Shown: positions 10,499 to 22,314, counted from the stretch's first letter. The stretch: 64,000 nucleotides of DNA from Phanerodontia chrysosporium (GCA_001910725.1 MJGA01000029.1:291315-355314); one strand, 5' to 3'. Numbers and translations are program-made. Notes: generated from the sequence alone by a model not told the origin.

Positions 10499-12866
10499 AT
10501 GGCCGCGCACCCCTCGCAATCCTTCGCGTCCCCAGACCTCCCTGGGGACGCCTGTGTCATCCTGGTGCTCTTGGAGAGCACGCCAAACATGGCTACGTAC
10601 TGGCCAGAGCTACAGAGCTATTATCTGCCCCTAATACTGCAGGCCCTCCAGAACGGCACGCCCGACACCCCGGTAGGCCCGCCCAGACGCAGCCCACCGT
10701 TTCTGGCCCTGATCGCTACCAGATACATGTCTACTGGCAGATGACCGCCGATCCCGACAATTTCCAGCCGATGTACTCGAACTCGTACAGCAACCTCCCC
10801 GACGCGCCCTTTGATGTTGCTGCGCCGCTCTCGCTCGCTGCGCTCTGCCGCGCCGTTGATGTAAATACCGCCCTGTGCGACTCGTGGTACTGCTCATTTG
10901 CTGATTCTGGCTTAGACTGTGCGCGCTGTCGAGCTAGTTGGACGCGCGACACGCCATCTGCTTGTCATAGCCGCAAACGCGCCGCAGGATCCCGCGCAGT
11001 TCCTCGCGAGCGGCGGCCACAGCCCCGACTCCGCCGCGACACGGGACGCCTTGATGACGGCGTTGTGCCAGGTACGTCTCGGTCCGCTGCGTGTTTTCTC
11101 CCACACATAGAGCTGAGCCAGACCCGGCACACCCAGGAGCGAATTCGCATGCACATGGTCCTCGCGGCCAGCCCTCGTCTGCAGGTCCTTCGTGACTTTC
11201 ATAGTCAGCTGGTAAGCAGGGTCAACTTTGTTTCGGAGATCAAACTCTAACAACGCTCTCGCATAGCTGTGTGCACAGATTAGCGTGCAAGTTCCCGCCT
11301 GGTTTCAGGTGGACTCGCGAAGGTTCACAGTGCACCTCGCGGCGAAGCCCGCTGCGCCCGAGAGCGGAGACGAAGGTGCGTCTGCGCGCAGCCTGGTCGG
11401 CGCGGCGGCGAGTGCTCATGCGGGCATCGCTGGCAGGCCCGCTTCCGACGTATGGTGCACCCAGTGCTGTTCCCAGGAGCGAACCGGTAACACCCACGTC
11501 CACGGCCGCGGCCCTTCCGTATGCGTCGCACTCTCCGCCGAACGTCAGCCCGCAGGGTCAGCCGGTCGCCTCGTCGTCTCCGACACGTCGCACGACCCGG
11601 AACAGGGGCAAGGAGGCCGCTGTGCCCATGATGGACCAGCAAGGACCCGGGCTGGTCAACTACCTGAAGCAGGTGCACGGCCTCACCAAGCGCAAGGGCT
11701 CCACCGGCAAGGGAGGCAAGCGTGCTGCTGGTGCGAGTGAGCCCTCGCGCGGCAGCCGGCCGATCCTTCCACGGCTCGAGCTTCCTGTCGCGGGCCTCGC
11801 GGTGCCTCTCGGTACCGAGCGACCACCTACAAAGCCGGCGCAGGTCGCAGCAGGAGCTGGGCCTCCAGGCCCGCCACCTCAGCAGACGGGGACCGCGGTA
11901 CAGAGCCAAGTGCCGAGCGTGACCATGGGTGTGCCTACCGACTCCAGTGTCACGCATGCAGCTGATCCGCGTCGCCTGCCAGTCCGCTCTTGGCCGTGGA
12001 TACAACCCGTTCCTGTGACCCCATCCGCGACAGTGCCCAACAACCTCTCCCCGACCGCCAGCGCGGCGCTGCGCAACCTCGCACGCCTCGCGCCAAGAGC
12101 GCCACCCCCGGGTGGGCCGGGGCAGCGAGCCAGCAATCAGGTGCATGCCTCGCCCTACGTTGAAGCGCACGTCGGGAGCTCCCCCAGCCCCGTCGCCACG
12201 ATGGCACCGCCACGGCACCAAGGCGCCTACCCGGGATATGGGCTTGGCTCCTCGCCGTCGCCGCCCCAGCAGTTCCACAGCTCGTCGTCCCCGCCGTCGT
12301 ACCACCAGCCTGGTGCTGCCTCGTATCACTCCAGCGGACGCCTCGTCGCCGACCTACGGGGCCCCGCTCGGGCACGACGTCGCGCACGCCTCTGCATACG
12401 CCGTAAACGCAGCATACTACGGCGGACAGTACCCGTACGCGATCTCGCCGCATGACAGCGACCACTCGAACTCGTCGCCGCCGTTGCCGTCACCCGCGGC
12501 GAGCGGCGTCCCGCGGCGGCGGGCGCACACGCCGCACATGCCGCGCACGGCGGAGAAGACCCGGAGAACCAGCCGTTCATCGTCACGCCCGAGTACGAGG
12601 CGCTCGCAAACGCACGCTTCGCGGCCGCGATGAGCTCGGGCGCGGTGCAGGCGAGCATGACCCCCAGTGCGCTGTCGCCCGCGGCTGCGAGCCCCGCGCA
12701 CGGCGGGGCGACAGGCTACTTCGCTGCGGTCCCTCCGCCGCCGCCGCCCGGCTATGCGTACCCCGCGGCGACGCAGCACGATGCGTCCGGGCTCGGCCAC
12801 GACGTGCACTTTGCGTCGCGTCCTGGTGACATGGCCGATTCTGCAAATCACACGCCGTACTATTGA
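10499..12866 (+). CDS. Putative Mediator MED25-like vWA protein with Pro/Ser-rich tail
   Basis: Exons read as 10499-10672, 10723-10860, 10916-11071, 11122-11211, 11267-11375 and 11437 onward, with introns of 50-61 bp and matching phases. The N-terminus (ACVILVLLESTPNMATYWPE) and alternating hydrophobic strands (RHLLVIAANAPQD, IRMHMVLAASPRLQVL) resemble the vWA domain of Mediator subunit 25. A conserved-looking GPGLVNYLKQVHGLTKRK block follows, then a long Pro/Ser/Gln/Ala-rich tail ending HTPYY. In the tail the frame changes twice without plausible introns (about 12320-12335 and 12540-12560). The third segment still reads sensibly (ENQPFIVTPEYEALANARF), which suggests single-base errors. The family assignment is tentative; a generic vWA adaptor is the alternative. 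Confidence 0.5.
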
Positions 12867-14743
12867 GTCTGCTTCTGATTCCAGTCTTCTCTTTTGCCAC
12901 ACACCGCTCCCTCATCACTGCTCGGGATCGGACGGACTAGGCTTTTGTGTTATTCGGTGATATTTACAGTCGTACTGCAGGGTCTAGTTGCTATCGCACA
13001 CCTCCGCTAATGCCAGCCCTTGGATTGTATTAGGGCGTGCGCTGCCATCTCGGGTCGACTACTGTACAGTCCCATGCTATGTATGCGCTGCGTTCCTGAC
13101 AGGCCCTCCTCGGCAACTTACGCCGCCCTTTCGGACTCGGTGCCAGCCGCCAACAGTGCGAAAAGGTCCGAGGGCGAGCGTGGCGGCACGCGGTGGCTGC
13201 ATATGGCAGGTGTAGTGGTGAGCTGGTCCCGCAGATGCTCCGATGCGCCCGATGCGCTGCGTGCTGCGCGCCGCATAGGCCAGGTGCCCAGACGCACCCG
13301 CAGGCAGCGGCGCGCGGTGGGAGCAGGGTCTCGGTCTGGGTCTGTAGAAATGGCGAACATGCGGCAGATGTCACATTTTAGTGTGCTCATGAGTCCAGAA
13401 GAGAACCGAAGGACGAGGCTGTGGCTGAATGGCTGGAGAAGGGTACCCCGCACGCCGTGGTCGCGCGCTGGGCTGGGCTGCACCGTCGGCCGATGCAGCG
13501 AGCTGCCGCATCTCATCTTCCATGATCGAGTATGTCAATCGCACAAGGTATCTAAACGGTGCCGTTTACCTCGTGCATGCACGGAAGAGAAGATGTCAGA
13601 TCGGAGGCCAAGCTTTGCCACCAAGCACGAAGTAGTCGCCGGAAACACGCTCTAAGAAAGCTGAGCCATTTCAGCATCTTGCACATGTATCAAGTCCAGA
13701 TGACCGTGGGTCTCGTGTGAAGCCACGTTGGCGTGAGTTTTTTCCAAGGACGCTAAGCAACAGCCACAGGCTGCTCCCACTTTGATAAGCCTTCGTTAAC
13801 GGAGACAGATATAGCGGAAGATATGGGGAAATATAACCCTCAAAAGCTGTTTTAATGCTCCCGGACCCGCGCAGAGTTTGAAACATTGTGACCGCGGGAC
13901 GCAGGATGCGACGCCACCAAGGCATTGCCTTTTCAAGGACGCCCCGAGAGTTTCGGAGAAGTGCGGGCCAATACAAAGAGGGCACCCAATTATCACAATC
14001 GTATTTTCCATCAATTGAAGTTGCGGAAGAAAGTCAGGAGTAACTTCCGTCCGTAAAAAAGCTAGTAAGTTACCACTTGCTTACACCAGCTTCAGTGTTA
14101 CCCAAAGAGGGTGTAAGTAAGTATCAGAAAGTCATGATGCGAATGGCATGAAAGTGCCAGTGGCCTCTAAGAACAGGATTCCCAGCAACGGTAACACCCG
14201 TAGAGCTCATACAAACATTGTAGCAGTTCACTGAGGGGATTATTATAGTCAGCTAAGCTGGCGCGAAGGTTAGCATTACATACTGGCCTTAAAATTGCAA
14301 TATAGCGGAGTCTCTCCCATCAATTGCTCGAGGTGGCCCATCACTTGTTGGTCCTTTCCTCCATTCTGTCACTCCTGGTCCAACTCCATAGTCACCAGAA
14401 CTAGCTCAAGCCCCGTGTGGCGGGAATTAATGCACTGCTGAGGCTCCCGATTTCTGCACGACGGTGTGGGTATGAGGGATTAAAGCTACCGCATAGCTTA
14501 CTTACGTTTTCTTATCCTAACTTTCAAAATAGACGCCTATGTAAGGAATCAGATCTTCAGAACTTACACTTTTTACTACAGGCTTATTACGAGTCTTACT
14601 TCCTGACATCCGTGGAGTGCGCTGGCAGAATTTCTGCCGCATCAATCTCACAAACCATCTAGTTCCCAACAATTCCTTCCACCGTTCCTCATTGTCTACG
14701 ACATCGTTACTTCGTCTACAGAGACCTACAGGAATAGAATGAT
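12867..14743. other. Gene desert; AT-richer block at 13.66-14.72 kb
   Basis: The first 800 bp are GC-rich with spurious open frames. From about 13660 to 14720 the base composition is visibly AT-richer than the flanks and stops are frequent in all frames. A perfect 8-bp inverted repeat (CTTACACC / GGTGTAAG) lies near 14092-14132. No gene or recognisable element was seen; it could be an old, mutated transposon relic. Confidence 0.5.
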
Positions 14744-15865
14744 TCAACTGAAGGAATACTCCTCGACAGGCAAACCCGTTGCGAGGACCTCCACCTCGCT
14801 TGGCAAGCCCGCCTCCTTCCACGCCTTGTACCCGCCGATGATGTCCGTCGCAGACAGGAGTCCCAGGTCGCGCAGGCTGGCCGCGGCGAGCGAGCTTGTG
14901 TAGCCCTCGGAGCAGAACACGATGACCCGCAGGTCGTAGCGGTCGGCGACGGGCAGGCGCGCCTCGCAGCGGGGGTCGAAGCGCCACTCGAGAACATTGC
15001 GCTCGACGATGATCGCGCCGGCGATGGCACCTTCCTCTGCACGCTGCGCAGCGGGGCGGATGTCGACCAGGACGACAGGCCATGCACTTGCGGGCTCCGT
15101 GAGCTCGTCGTACGCTGCGCGCGGGGTGACGCGCTCGAGGCGGGCGCGCTCCATCTCGAGGCGGGCAGCGATGCCGAGCGAGCCTGGCGGCGGCGCGAGC
15201 GGGTCGACGGGCGCGCGCGCGGCCTTGCGCACGACGTCCCACAGTGCGTCCGTGTCGTACGCGCGCGCGCCCAGCTCGTGCACCGTGCACAGCCAGCGGT
15301 GCCCGTCGGGTGAGCCGCGCGCGCCGGGCGCGATGCGCGCGGGGAACTTGCTCCCGAGCAGCAGCGTCGCGCGCTGCAGGAGCCCCGGCGCGGACGTGCA
15401 CAGGACGAGCACCGCGGCGCCGTCCGCGCCCGGCGAGCTCCCCAGTGCGAACAGGTGCGGCGTGAGCAGCAACCGCGCGCGCAGCCGGTCTGCGACGCGC
15501 CGCAGGAACGACGGGTCTGCGCTTGCTGCGAGCGTGAGCGCGACGCCGACGCGCGTGCCGTCGACGTTCTCGGCCCGTGTGATCGCGCGCACGGCGACGC
15601 TATCCGCGACCTGTTCGCGCACCGCGTCGAGCGAGAGTGCGCTGCTTCCGCCCCGCGAGGCGGTGCTCGAGGCAGACGAGCGGCTTGGCGTGCGCTCGCG
15701 GTCGCGAGAGCTCTGCGACGGCGCAATGTTTGATGCGAGCCCCTCGGGTGAGGCTGTAAACGGCTCGCCCAGGATCTGCGGCGGCAGGACCTCGCCGTAG
15801 CTCAAAGACGACGAGCCGCCAGATGCACGTTCGTCTGGCGCACTTGTGCTATCCGACATAATCAT
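14744..15865 (-). CDS. Rhodanese-domain protein
   Basis: A single uninterrupted frame of 373 codons (an alternative start two codons in, MSDSTSAP). The C-terminal third is a rhodanese domain: PVVLVDIRPAAQR at the start, the active-site loop IVFCSEGYTSS with the catalytic cysteine, and the closing DIIGGYKAWKEAGLP. This points to sulfur transfer or a phosphatase-like fold. The N-terminal 60 residues are Ser-rich and probably disordered. The middle (TPHLFALGSSPGADGAAVLVLC..LLLGSKFPARI) is globular, but I do not recognise it. No introns and no frame break. Confidence 0.8.
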   Translation of the reverse strand: MIMSDSTSAPDERASGGSSSLSYGEVLPPQILGEPFTASPEGLASNIAPSQSSRDRERTPSRSSASSTASRGGSSALSLDAVREQVADSVAVRAITRAENVDGTRVGVALTLAASADPSFLRRVADRLRARLLLTPHLFALGSSPGADGAAVLVLCTSAPGLLQRATLLLGSKFPARIAPGARGSPDGHRWLCTVHELGARAYDTDALWDVVRKAARAPVDPLAPPPGSLGIAARLEMERARLERVTPRAAYDELTEPASAWPVVLVDIRPAAQRAEEGAIAGAIIVERNVLEWRFDPRCEARLPVADRYDLRVIVFCSEGYTSSLAAASLRDLGLLSATDIIGGYKAWKEAGLPSEVEVLATGLPVEEYSFS

Positions 15866-16716
15866 GCTGTATACGGTGTAGTCTGCGACGACTTGTCAGC
15901 GTTGTGCAATCCATTACGTAGGGAGGCGAGTAACACGACATACATCGCGATCGTGCCGAGACCGATCGTTGGAAAACAGCGGAAGTGAGATGCGCGGTGC
16001 ACTGTTTGCGTTACGAGATGACGAACTGCGGCGGTGCTCTAGCTCTAGTCTGTCGTTTCCGAGCTCAGCGGAAACTAGGCCTATCGGAGGGTTCTACCTC
16101 TGGTACGTTGCCTGCGGAAAGATGGGAGGATGGTAAACGCTCACCGTGTTGATTAGGTGGGACCCGCGTCTTTTCTCACGCTGAACACGAGCCCGCCGCG
16201 TGTGGTGCTGTACATCGCTAATATCCGAGTAGCACGAACACAGCAGGTCATGGTATGCTGACCGTATGTTATGCCAATGGTCTGTAGCAGCATCAGGGTT
16301 GGTTGCTTATTCGTATTTTGCTTTTCGGCCAAGCATATACAGAAAGTGGAGAAAATGGGACTAAATGCGCAATGGATCTCACGTGCAACACACTATTTTG
16401 GGTGTAAAAGTCCTGATAAGCTTTCTCTTCAAGCGCAGACTCCGCTTTGTGCCTCTGACGCGTTTGCTAGCAAGAACGCTGTTTGTTGGACCAGAGGCGC
16501 GCACGCTGATTGTCACCCAAGTTGGTCTATATTGACGGATTAGTCCCGTCGCTGCCCTTTCTCTAGTCATGTCTACACAAGAGCATACTGATCGTACAAT
16601 ATTATGACCAAACGGACGCATACATAGACAGGAAGATTGAGCTGTCTCAGTTCCAAAGCCCATACTGCCGCCCAGAACACTCTCCGAATGCTCTTACCTG
16701 CTTCACCAACTCCTGT
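15866..16716. other. Intergenic, nothing recognised
   Basis: Promoter side of the rhodanese gene and the 3' side of the next minus-strand gene. No open frame has coding character. Confidence 0.5.
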
Positions 16717-17847
16717 TCACGCAGCATCGGAATTATCTGGACGCGCCTGTCAGCAGCAGCCATTAACTCACAGCAGCAAGACAGCGTACCACCGTCTGGA
16801 AGGGCGACGTCGCATCGTGGACTGCCTCCATTATCCCGCCCAGAAAGCCGGAGTAGGCCGGCAACTGTGGCTTTATCGCCAGGTAGTCGAACTTGATTGC
16901 GGGATTGACAATGTCTTGCAGGTTGATCTGGAACTGGAACTGAGGATCGTGCGTGGCCAGATTGCGTACATTCTCGAAGAGCTGCCTCGTCGAGTGTCAA
17001 CACCCAATTCCTCTAGACACACCCTCATCGTGGGGCACTCACATTCCGAATCTCGTCCGCGGCCTGGCCATCGAGGTGCTGCGCGTCGAGCGCAGGGAGG
17101 CCGACGTCCGCGCAGAGCGCCACGACGACCTCGTGCGGGAGCGGCGCCGCAGCCACCTGCCCGCCCGCAGCCTCGTGGAGCACCGCGAGCTTCGTGTGCA
17201 GGTCCGCGAGGAGCGCGCGCAGGCCCGTGGCGCCCGCCTTCATCTTCGCGAGGAACACGAGCGCGTACAGCGGCGAGAGCAGATGGGCCGCGAGCGCGCC
17301 GTACCACTGCGCGGGCGCGCCGACGTACGGCGCGAGCTCCGGCGCGGCGGCGCGCGGAACGCGAGGCGGTCGCACGCGAGGTACACGTACGCGCACTCGT
17401 CCTGCATCGTCCGCACGAGCGGGCTGCCGCGGTCCCAGCCGTACTGCGCGACGGGGTCTGCCATGCCTGGCGGTGGCGGCTTGCGCTGCGCGCACGCGGG
17501 GAAGAACAGCGCGGCCTTGTTGCTGTGTATGCGTGCGCGCTCGGCGGAGGGCACCTTGGTCTCGGACGCGAGGAACTGCATCACGAGATGCACGGCGCCC
17601 GCGGATGCAAAGGTGCTGCAGCGCGCGAGGATGGCGGCCTCCGCGTGCGACAGCGTGGCCGATGGGAAGAAGATGTTGCGGTCGTGTGGGGAGAGGCTGC
17701 AGGTGAGGATCTGTAAGGGTTCGGCGTGAGCGTGGTGCACGTGGAGAGGACGGCGGGGCCTACTCGTTGGACGCTCTCGCGCGCGAGGTGCGCCCTCTCG
17801 AGCCCCGCAGTCAGGCTGAGTAGGTGTTCGAGAGATGGTTTGGACAT
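16717..17847 (-). CDS. Unrecognised conserved-looking protein, multi-exon
   Basis: The start MSKPSLEHLLSLTAGLERAHLAR is followed by a 53-bp intron. A long exon follows (ILTCSLSPHDRNIFFPSATLSHAEAAIL .. MQDECAYVYLACDRLAF), then, in a shifted frame, APELAPYVGAPAQWYGALAAHLLSPLYALVFLAKMKAG .. DEIRN. After a GTGAGT..CAG intron comes LFENVRNLATHDPQFQFQINLQDIVNPAIKFDYLAIKPQ .. GFLGGIMEAVHDA, and probably a short last exon ending at 16717. The frame shift near 17336-17366 falls in a GC-rich run and has no intron signals. The protein is mostly helical with no signal peptide, and I do not recognise the family. Confidence 0.6.
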
Positions 17848-18248
17848 GATGAGATGGTCGGTATGCACTCAAGACTTTTATGTTTTGCAAGAGCTCTATT
17901 CTCGGTGGATTTTGTGTCACAGACGGCGAGTATCACGTCCCGAGATGACAGCGGCATCGCACGTCGGTTGTTTCCTGTAAGGGCGTGATTGGAATGGCCT
18001 TTGATAAGCAAGGCACCAGGGCAGTCCGACAGGCACACTCCTCGCGCGCGCGGCCTTTCATACGCACCGACATCCTCTAGATCGCAATACTGTGTATACT
18101 GATGTCTGCGGGAAATTGCCTAGCAGTTTCGATTGATAGTGCATTAATCGCGATTAGCGACTTGTACGGTACAGGGTATCATGATCCATGTGTCAGAGTC
18201 GTAGGGGGTCGTGAGCAGTCGACAAAGAGGCTATATGCGGCTAGGCAC

Positions 18249-18587
18249 TCAATACGTTGCTGTTGTTCCTACGCCACGCCGCGCGCCCCATCTGTATCTG
18301 TGCGTGCCCGTCCGGCGAGTGCGTCCGCCGAAGCAGTTGCAGCAGAGTATGTCGAGAATGACATCGATGATCGTCACAATGACCTGCAGCGACGAGTCAG
18401 CGGCGTTCGGCCGGGTATTCGAAGCTGGACATACCGTTACGATGGCGGAAACAATGGTCATGATGACATTTGCGATCGCAGAGATGATGGCGTTGATGCC
18501 GCCGCCAATTGCAGAGACGATAGAACCCTGCGCAACAACTCGTTAGCAGCCAGGTCTGCACGCGATGGTGACTACGAGACTCACCAT
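18249..18587 (-). CDS. Small 76-aa hydrophobic/Arg-rich protein; first exon is only the ATG
   Basis: Exon 1 is the start codon alone (18585-18587). It is followed by a 57-bp intron, exon 2 (18435-18527), a 51-bp intron and exon 3 (18249-18383). Phases are consistent and all splice sites GT-AG. The product is a glycine/isoleucine-rich membrane-like helix (GGGINAIISAIANVIMTIV), a second hydrophobic stretch (IVTIIDVILDILCC) with a CCNC motif, and a basic tail (GGRTRRTGTHRYR..) ending TTATY. I know small basidiomycete proteins of this general form, usually multi-copy and uncharacterised; a function is not inferred. A TATA box lies at about 18680-18685. Confidence 0.7.
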
Positions 18588-19296
18588 GTTATGTTGCGGT
18601 ATCTAGCGGGCGGGTATACGATGGTATGAGGTCGTGTTGAAGTTGAACGTTGAGATGGGAGTCTGTCCGTCGGGTTGGTTTTATAGCCCTCCTGGAGCGA
18701 GCCAGCAGCAACCTTGGCAGATGATGTAACAGCGTATCATCGAGGATCATGCAGTACGGGTGGAGAAACTTCGAGTTGTGGCAACAAAGTGGGGCCAACC
18801 AGAACTTTGTCTGTGGAGTGGGAACACAGATCCCGCGAGGCGCGCCACGCGCCCTTAGCGCTCTCCTGCTGCGTCGCAGTTCGAGCCTCAGTCCGCGCAG
18901 AAAATAAGAAAAGGAAAACAGGCCTTCAATCACGCTTTGCAGGAATGCAGTCAGTACTTTTCATACAGTCGGTAACCCCCACACACAGCCACTTTAGACG
19001 ACGTTGCCGCTCGTGGACAACTTCCCGATGAAGCAGAGCGGATCATAACTGGCTGATCCGGAGGGTTATCCTAGCAGAATTTTTGAAACTGCTGCCAAGG
19101 AGCAGCAGACTGCGTTGTTGCTATCTAGCACGGGTACGATCATAGTGCCTTCATATACTCAGAGCTAGCAGTCTCACTGCTTGGCCATAGTTCTGGCAGT
19201 AATCCTGAAGCTTGCTCTCTGTTTTCTCCGAGTCTTCCAAGTCAGGTTTGCCCCTTCCTCTACCCTCGAAGTCAACCTTCATATTCTGCTCTAGAC
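18588..19296. other. Intergenic between small-protein gene and F-box locus
   Basis: Apart from the TATA box nothing is recognised. The sequence just before 19297 (TCTAGACATGG) parallels the leader of the F-box gene at 20927 (TCTAGATATGC), suggesting a shared promoter-proximal origin. Confidence 0.4.
18680..18685 (-). promoter_or_regulatory. TATA box of the 76-aa protein gene
   Basis: Minus-strand GGCTATAAAACC, about 93 bp before the ATG at 18587. Its position fits a fungal core promoter. Confidence 0.5.
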
Positions 19297-20532
19297 ATGG
19301 CAGGAATCCCTCAAGAACTGTGGCATTACGTCATGGAGTTGGTCGGCGACAACAATGCGCTCGTAGCCTGCGCACAGGTCTGCAAAGCGCGGGGCCCACA
19401 TCACATGCGCCCAACAGCTCTTGTTCCGCGCCCTCTACCTCAACTGCGACGACCCCAGCCGCACCGCGGCCCGACTCATCAAGCTCTGCCACAAGACCCA
19501 CCTCATCCGCGAGCTCACAGTCTCGAACATCGTAGGGCTGAGCCCGGTCGTGCTCGTCGAGGTGCTGGAGGTCTCAAACAACCTGGAGTCGCGCTTGATC
19601 CGCACCGGCGAGCCATACCAGATCCCCGTCTACAGGGTCATGCTGGCCATCTCCCGGGACGCGGGCCTACGCAGGCAGTTCCTCCTCGCTATCGGCGACA
19701 TGCCGCGGCTGCACCATCTCAGCTGCGGCGTGCACGACCTGTGGGCCGGGAACGACCCCGCTGCAGCCGCCGACGTCGCGGGTCTCCGCCGCCCGCGCGG
19801 GCTGCGCGCGCTGTGTGTCCTTGCGGGCGACGTCTTTGTCACGACGCACGCACTCTGGCTCTGGGACGCGCTCCTCGCGCAGAAGGCCGCGCGCGGCGCG
19901 GTGCCGCTCTGTACGTGCGTGGTGGTGCGCCTCGGGGCGGGCGGGCGCGCTACTGCACTTCCTGGATGTCGTTGGCCCGCAGCTGCAGTGGCTGTGGCTC
20001 GAGGCGAGCGGCCTGTCCTTCCACAGCAACCTTGCGCGTGCGCACGCCCCCTCCTCCCACCGCTCCGCCCGCTGTGTTCTGACTGTTCTGACGGGGTGTG
20101 TCCTGCCGGCGGTCCGCGAGAGGCGGCATGTCACTGGCGGCGGCCACTGCGCTGCGCACGCTCGAGTACCGCGTAGGCTACAGCGGGCACAGGGGCGGCG
20201 CGCTCAGGGTCTGCGCAACGCTCGTGCCCTCGCTCCCGCGCTCCGCTCCGCTCGAGCGCGTTGTGGTCGCGATCTCCGGTCTCCGGTCCTGCGAGGTGAA
20301 GAACCCGGACATTGCGTATGCATACGTCGGCGATTTAACCGACAGCATCTGCGACCGTGAGACCGTCAGGCGCGTTGGCTGGCGGCTGAGCTTCGAGGCA
20401 GAGGGAGACGTCGAGCACTTCTTGTCCAGCTTCGTCGAGTATAGTCCCAGCCTGACGGAGAGGGACAGCATCACGAGACAGCAGGAGGGGCCTCCGACTT
20501 GGGTTTTGACGTGGAAAGGCAGGGATTGGTAA
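19297..20532 (+). pseudogene. F-box gene with three frame breaks
   Basis: The F-box opens intact (MAGIPQELWHYVMELVGDNNALVACAQVCKA) and the family pattern continues across three frames: LLFRALYLNCDDPSRTAARL .. FLLAIGDMPRLHHLSCGVHDL, then LLHFLDVVGPQLQWLWLEASGL, then AAATALRTLEYRVGY .. VGWRLSFEAEGDVEHF to the stop at 20532. Breaks lie near 19388-19400 (a GGGG run), 19935-19955 (G/C run) and 20085-20130. None has intron signals of credible length. Either a decaying paralogue or several single-base sequence errors; other genes here argue for the second as at least part of the cause. Confidence 0.65.
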
Positions 20533-20926
20533 GTGTATTTATGTCCAATACGGGGATGCCGCAGCTAGTGCGTACTTCCCATGCGGCACATTCTTAACGG
20601 CATGAAGGGCGCGGTGGTCTGAACGCTTGCCTCAGAAAGCTACAAGGCGTAGCGATGTCAGAGGTGCAAATCACAGTGCAAGTTTTGAAGGTGGGAGGCA
20701 AAGGGGCCAATCACGTGCGGCACTCTGCTGACAAATCTAATCCGCAGCAGAGGAGCCCTTGTATGCTTGCTATACCACATTCCCCCGCCACAAGGCAGCT
20801 ACTATGCTGCACTCTACATAGCAGGTTACAAGGCATACCAACCACATCCTTTATCCATCTTGTGTCAGGATCGAGGTGCGCATTCTCGTCTCGGGCTGTG
20901 GTGATTCCTTGATCTCGGTTCTAGAT
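20533..20926. other. Intergenic between F-box genes
   Basis: Nothing recognised beyond the presumed promoter of the next F-box gene. Confidence 0.4.
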
Positions 20927-22297
20927 ATGCCGACCATACCTCTGGAGCTGCAGGAGCAAGTCTTAGGTTACCTTAACGGAGATTTATTGTCCCTTACAGC
21001 TTGCACTCTTGTCTGCAAGGCGTGGGTCCCATGCATCCGTCATATTCTATACCGTACCCTTCACATGAACTGGGACAAGAGAAGCCGCACCCTCTCACTT
21101 CTCCAAGCGTTCAAACACTCGCGAGAGTATGTCCGCAACCTAACTATCACTCGTGCAGGCGGATTGGCCCCGATCGAGCTCATCCGACTACTGGAAAGCC
21201 TGGAGAACCTGGAGTCGTTGTCGATACGCACTGACCACGGGCCAATCTCTACTACATCAACTTCCGATAACAGGTCCTCGGTGCACGCAATTATGGAGAC
21301 TATCTCTCGTGTCCCTGACCTCGACGACCGATTGCTCTTCGCCATAGCGGACATGCCCCGGCTCCGGCACCTCGCGTTTGGGCCGGAAATCCTCCTCTTC
21401 GCGACGCGCTCTGACGTGCCGTGCGAAGCCCGGCTCAGCCACGCGCTTGGGCTGCGCGAGCTGCGCTCGCTCTGCGGGGACATGTTCCCTATTCCCCGTG
21501 CCAGCCGTCTGTGGGATGCGATTGCCGCGAAAAAGGCCCAGCAGGGCGCGGTGCCCCTCCTGCACTTTGGTGCAACGCCGGGCCCTGGCGATTCTTCGCT
21601 TCGGCCTCTTGCGCGGTTCTTGGAGAGCATCGGGGAGCACCTGCAGAGCCTCTGGCTTGACCAGAGGTTCATTGACATGTCAGCCGGTACTAGTGCGTCT
21701 ACTGTTCTATCCTGGCTGCCAGCTCCTCACGTGCTCGCCCTAGGATTTCTCGACAGCGGCGTATCACTGAAGACGTGCAGATCTTTGCGCAAGCTCGAGT
21801 TCCGCCTGAGCCGACATGGATTTACTTCCTGCAATGCACTACTTTGTACGGTGCCACATGAGGCGCCTCTACACAAATTGGCAATCTCAATATCAGGCCT
21901 CCGTGAAGGAGACTTTGTCAATCTGCCAGCACCACTGTCTACCCCTCTCACTGTTCTGGATACCAGCATCGGCAATCTCGTGTACCTCAAGCGCGTAGAA
22001 TGGCGGTTGGTTTTCGTCGCCTCGGGAAACGCCGCCCCGTCGATAGCAGGGATGAAATGGCACCTTCCGAACCTGATGACGAGGCCCGACGTTGAGGTGA
22101 ACTGGGAGGCTTACTGCAACAATGAGGTAGAAGGTTGGGGATCATATATTGACAATAGTGTAAGATCTATGTTGGATCTGTGTGCGATTAGGCGGGAGGG
22201 ATGGCGCGTTGAGGTCGTTCCCGAGGATCATCATCCACCAGTCCGACCAGAACGCAAGTCTACACCCATACTCGAGTTCCTCTATCTCATCCGCTGA
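20927..22297 (+). CDS. F-box protein (intact member of the array)
   Basis: Single-exon, 456 codons from MPTIPLELQE. I preferred the ATG at 20927 to an in-frame one 17 codons earlier because it places the F-box at the N-terminus, as in its paralogues. The F-box (IPLELQEQVLGYLNGDLLSLTACTLVCKAWVP) precedes a leucine-rich body with the blocks RLLESLENLESLSI, LLFAIADMPRLRHLAFGP and LGLRELRSLCGDMFPIPRASRLWDAI, shared nearly word for word with the gene at 2978-4222. It probably acts as an SCF substrate adaptor. It converges on the AAA+ ATPase gene downstream, mirroring the left edge of the window. Confidence 0.88.
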   Translation: MPTIPLELQEQVLGYLNGDLLSLTACTLVCKAWVPCIRHILYRTLHMNWDKRSRTLSLLQAFKHSREYVRNLTITRAGGLAPIELIRLLESLENLESLSIRTDHGPISTTSTSDNRSSVHAIMETISRVPDLDDRLLFAIADMPRLRHLAFGPEILLFATRSDVPCEARLSHALGLRELRSLCGDMFPIPRASRLWDAIAAKKAQQGAVPLLHFGATPGPGDSSLRPLARFLESIGEHLQSLWLDQRFIDMSAGTSASTVLSWLPAPHVLALGFLDSGVSLKTCRSLRKLEFRLSRHGFTSCNALLCTVPHEAPLHKLAISISGLREGDFVNLPAPLSTPLTVLDTSIGNLVYLKRVEWRLVFVASGNAAPSIAGMKWHLPNLMTRPDVEVNWEAYCNNEVEGWGSYIDNSVRSMLDLCAIRREGWRVEVVPEDHHPPVRPERKSTPILEFLYLIR

Positions 22298-22314
22298 TAG
22301 CACACTTTTCAGGC

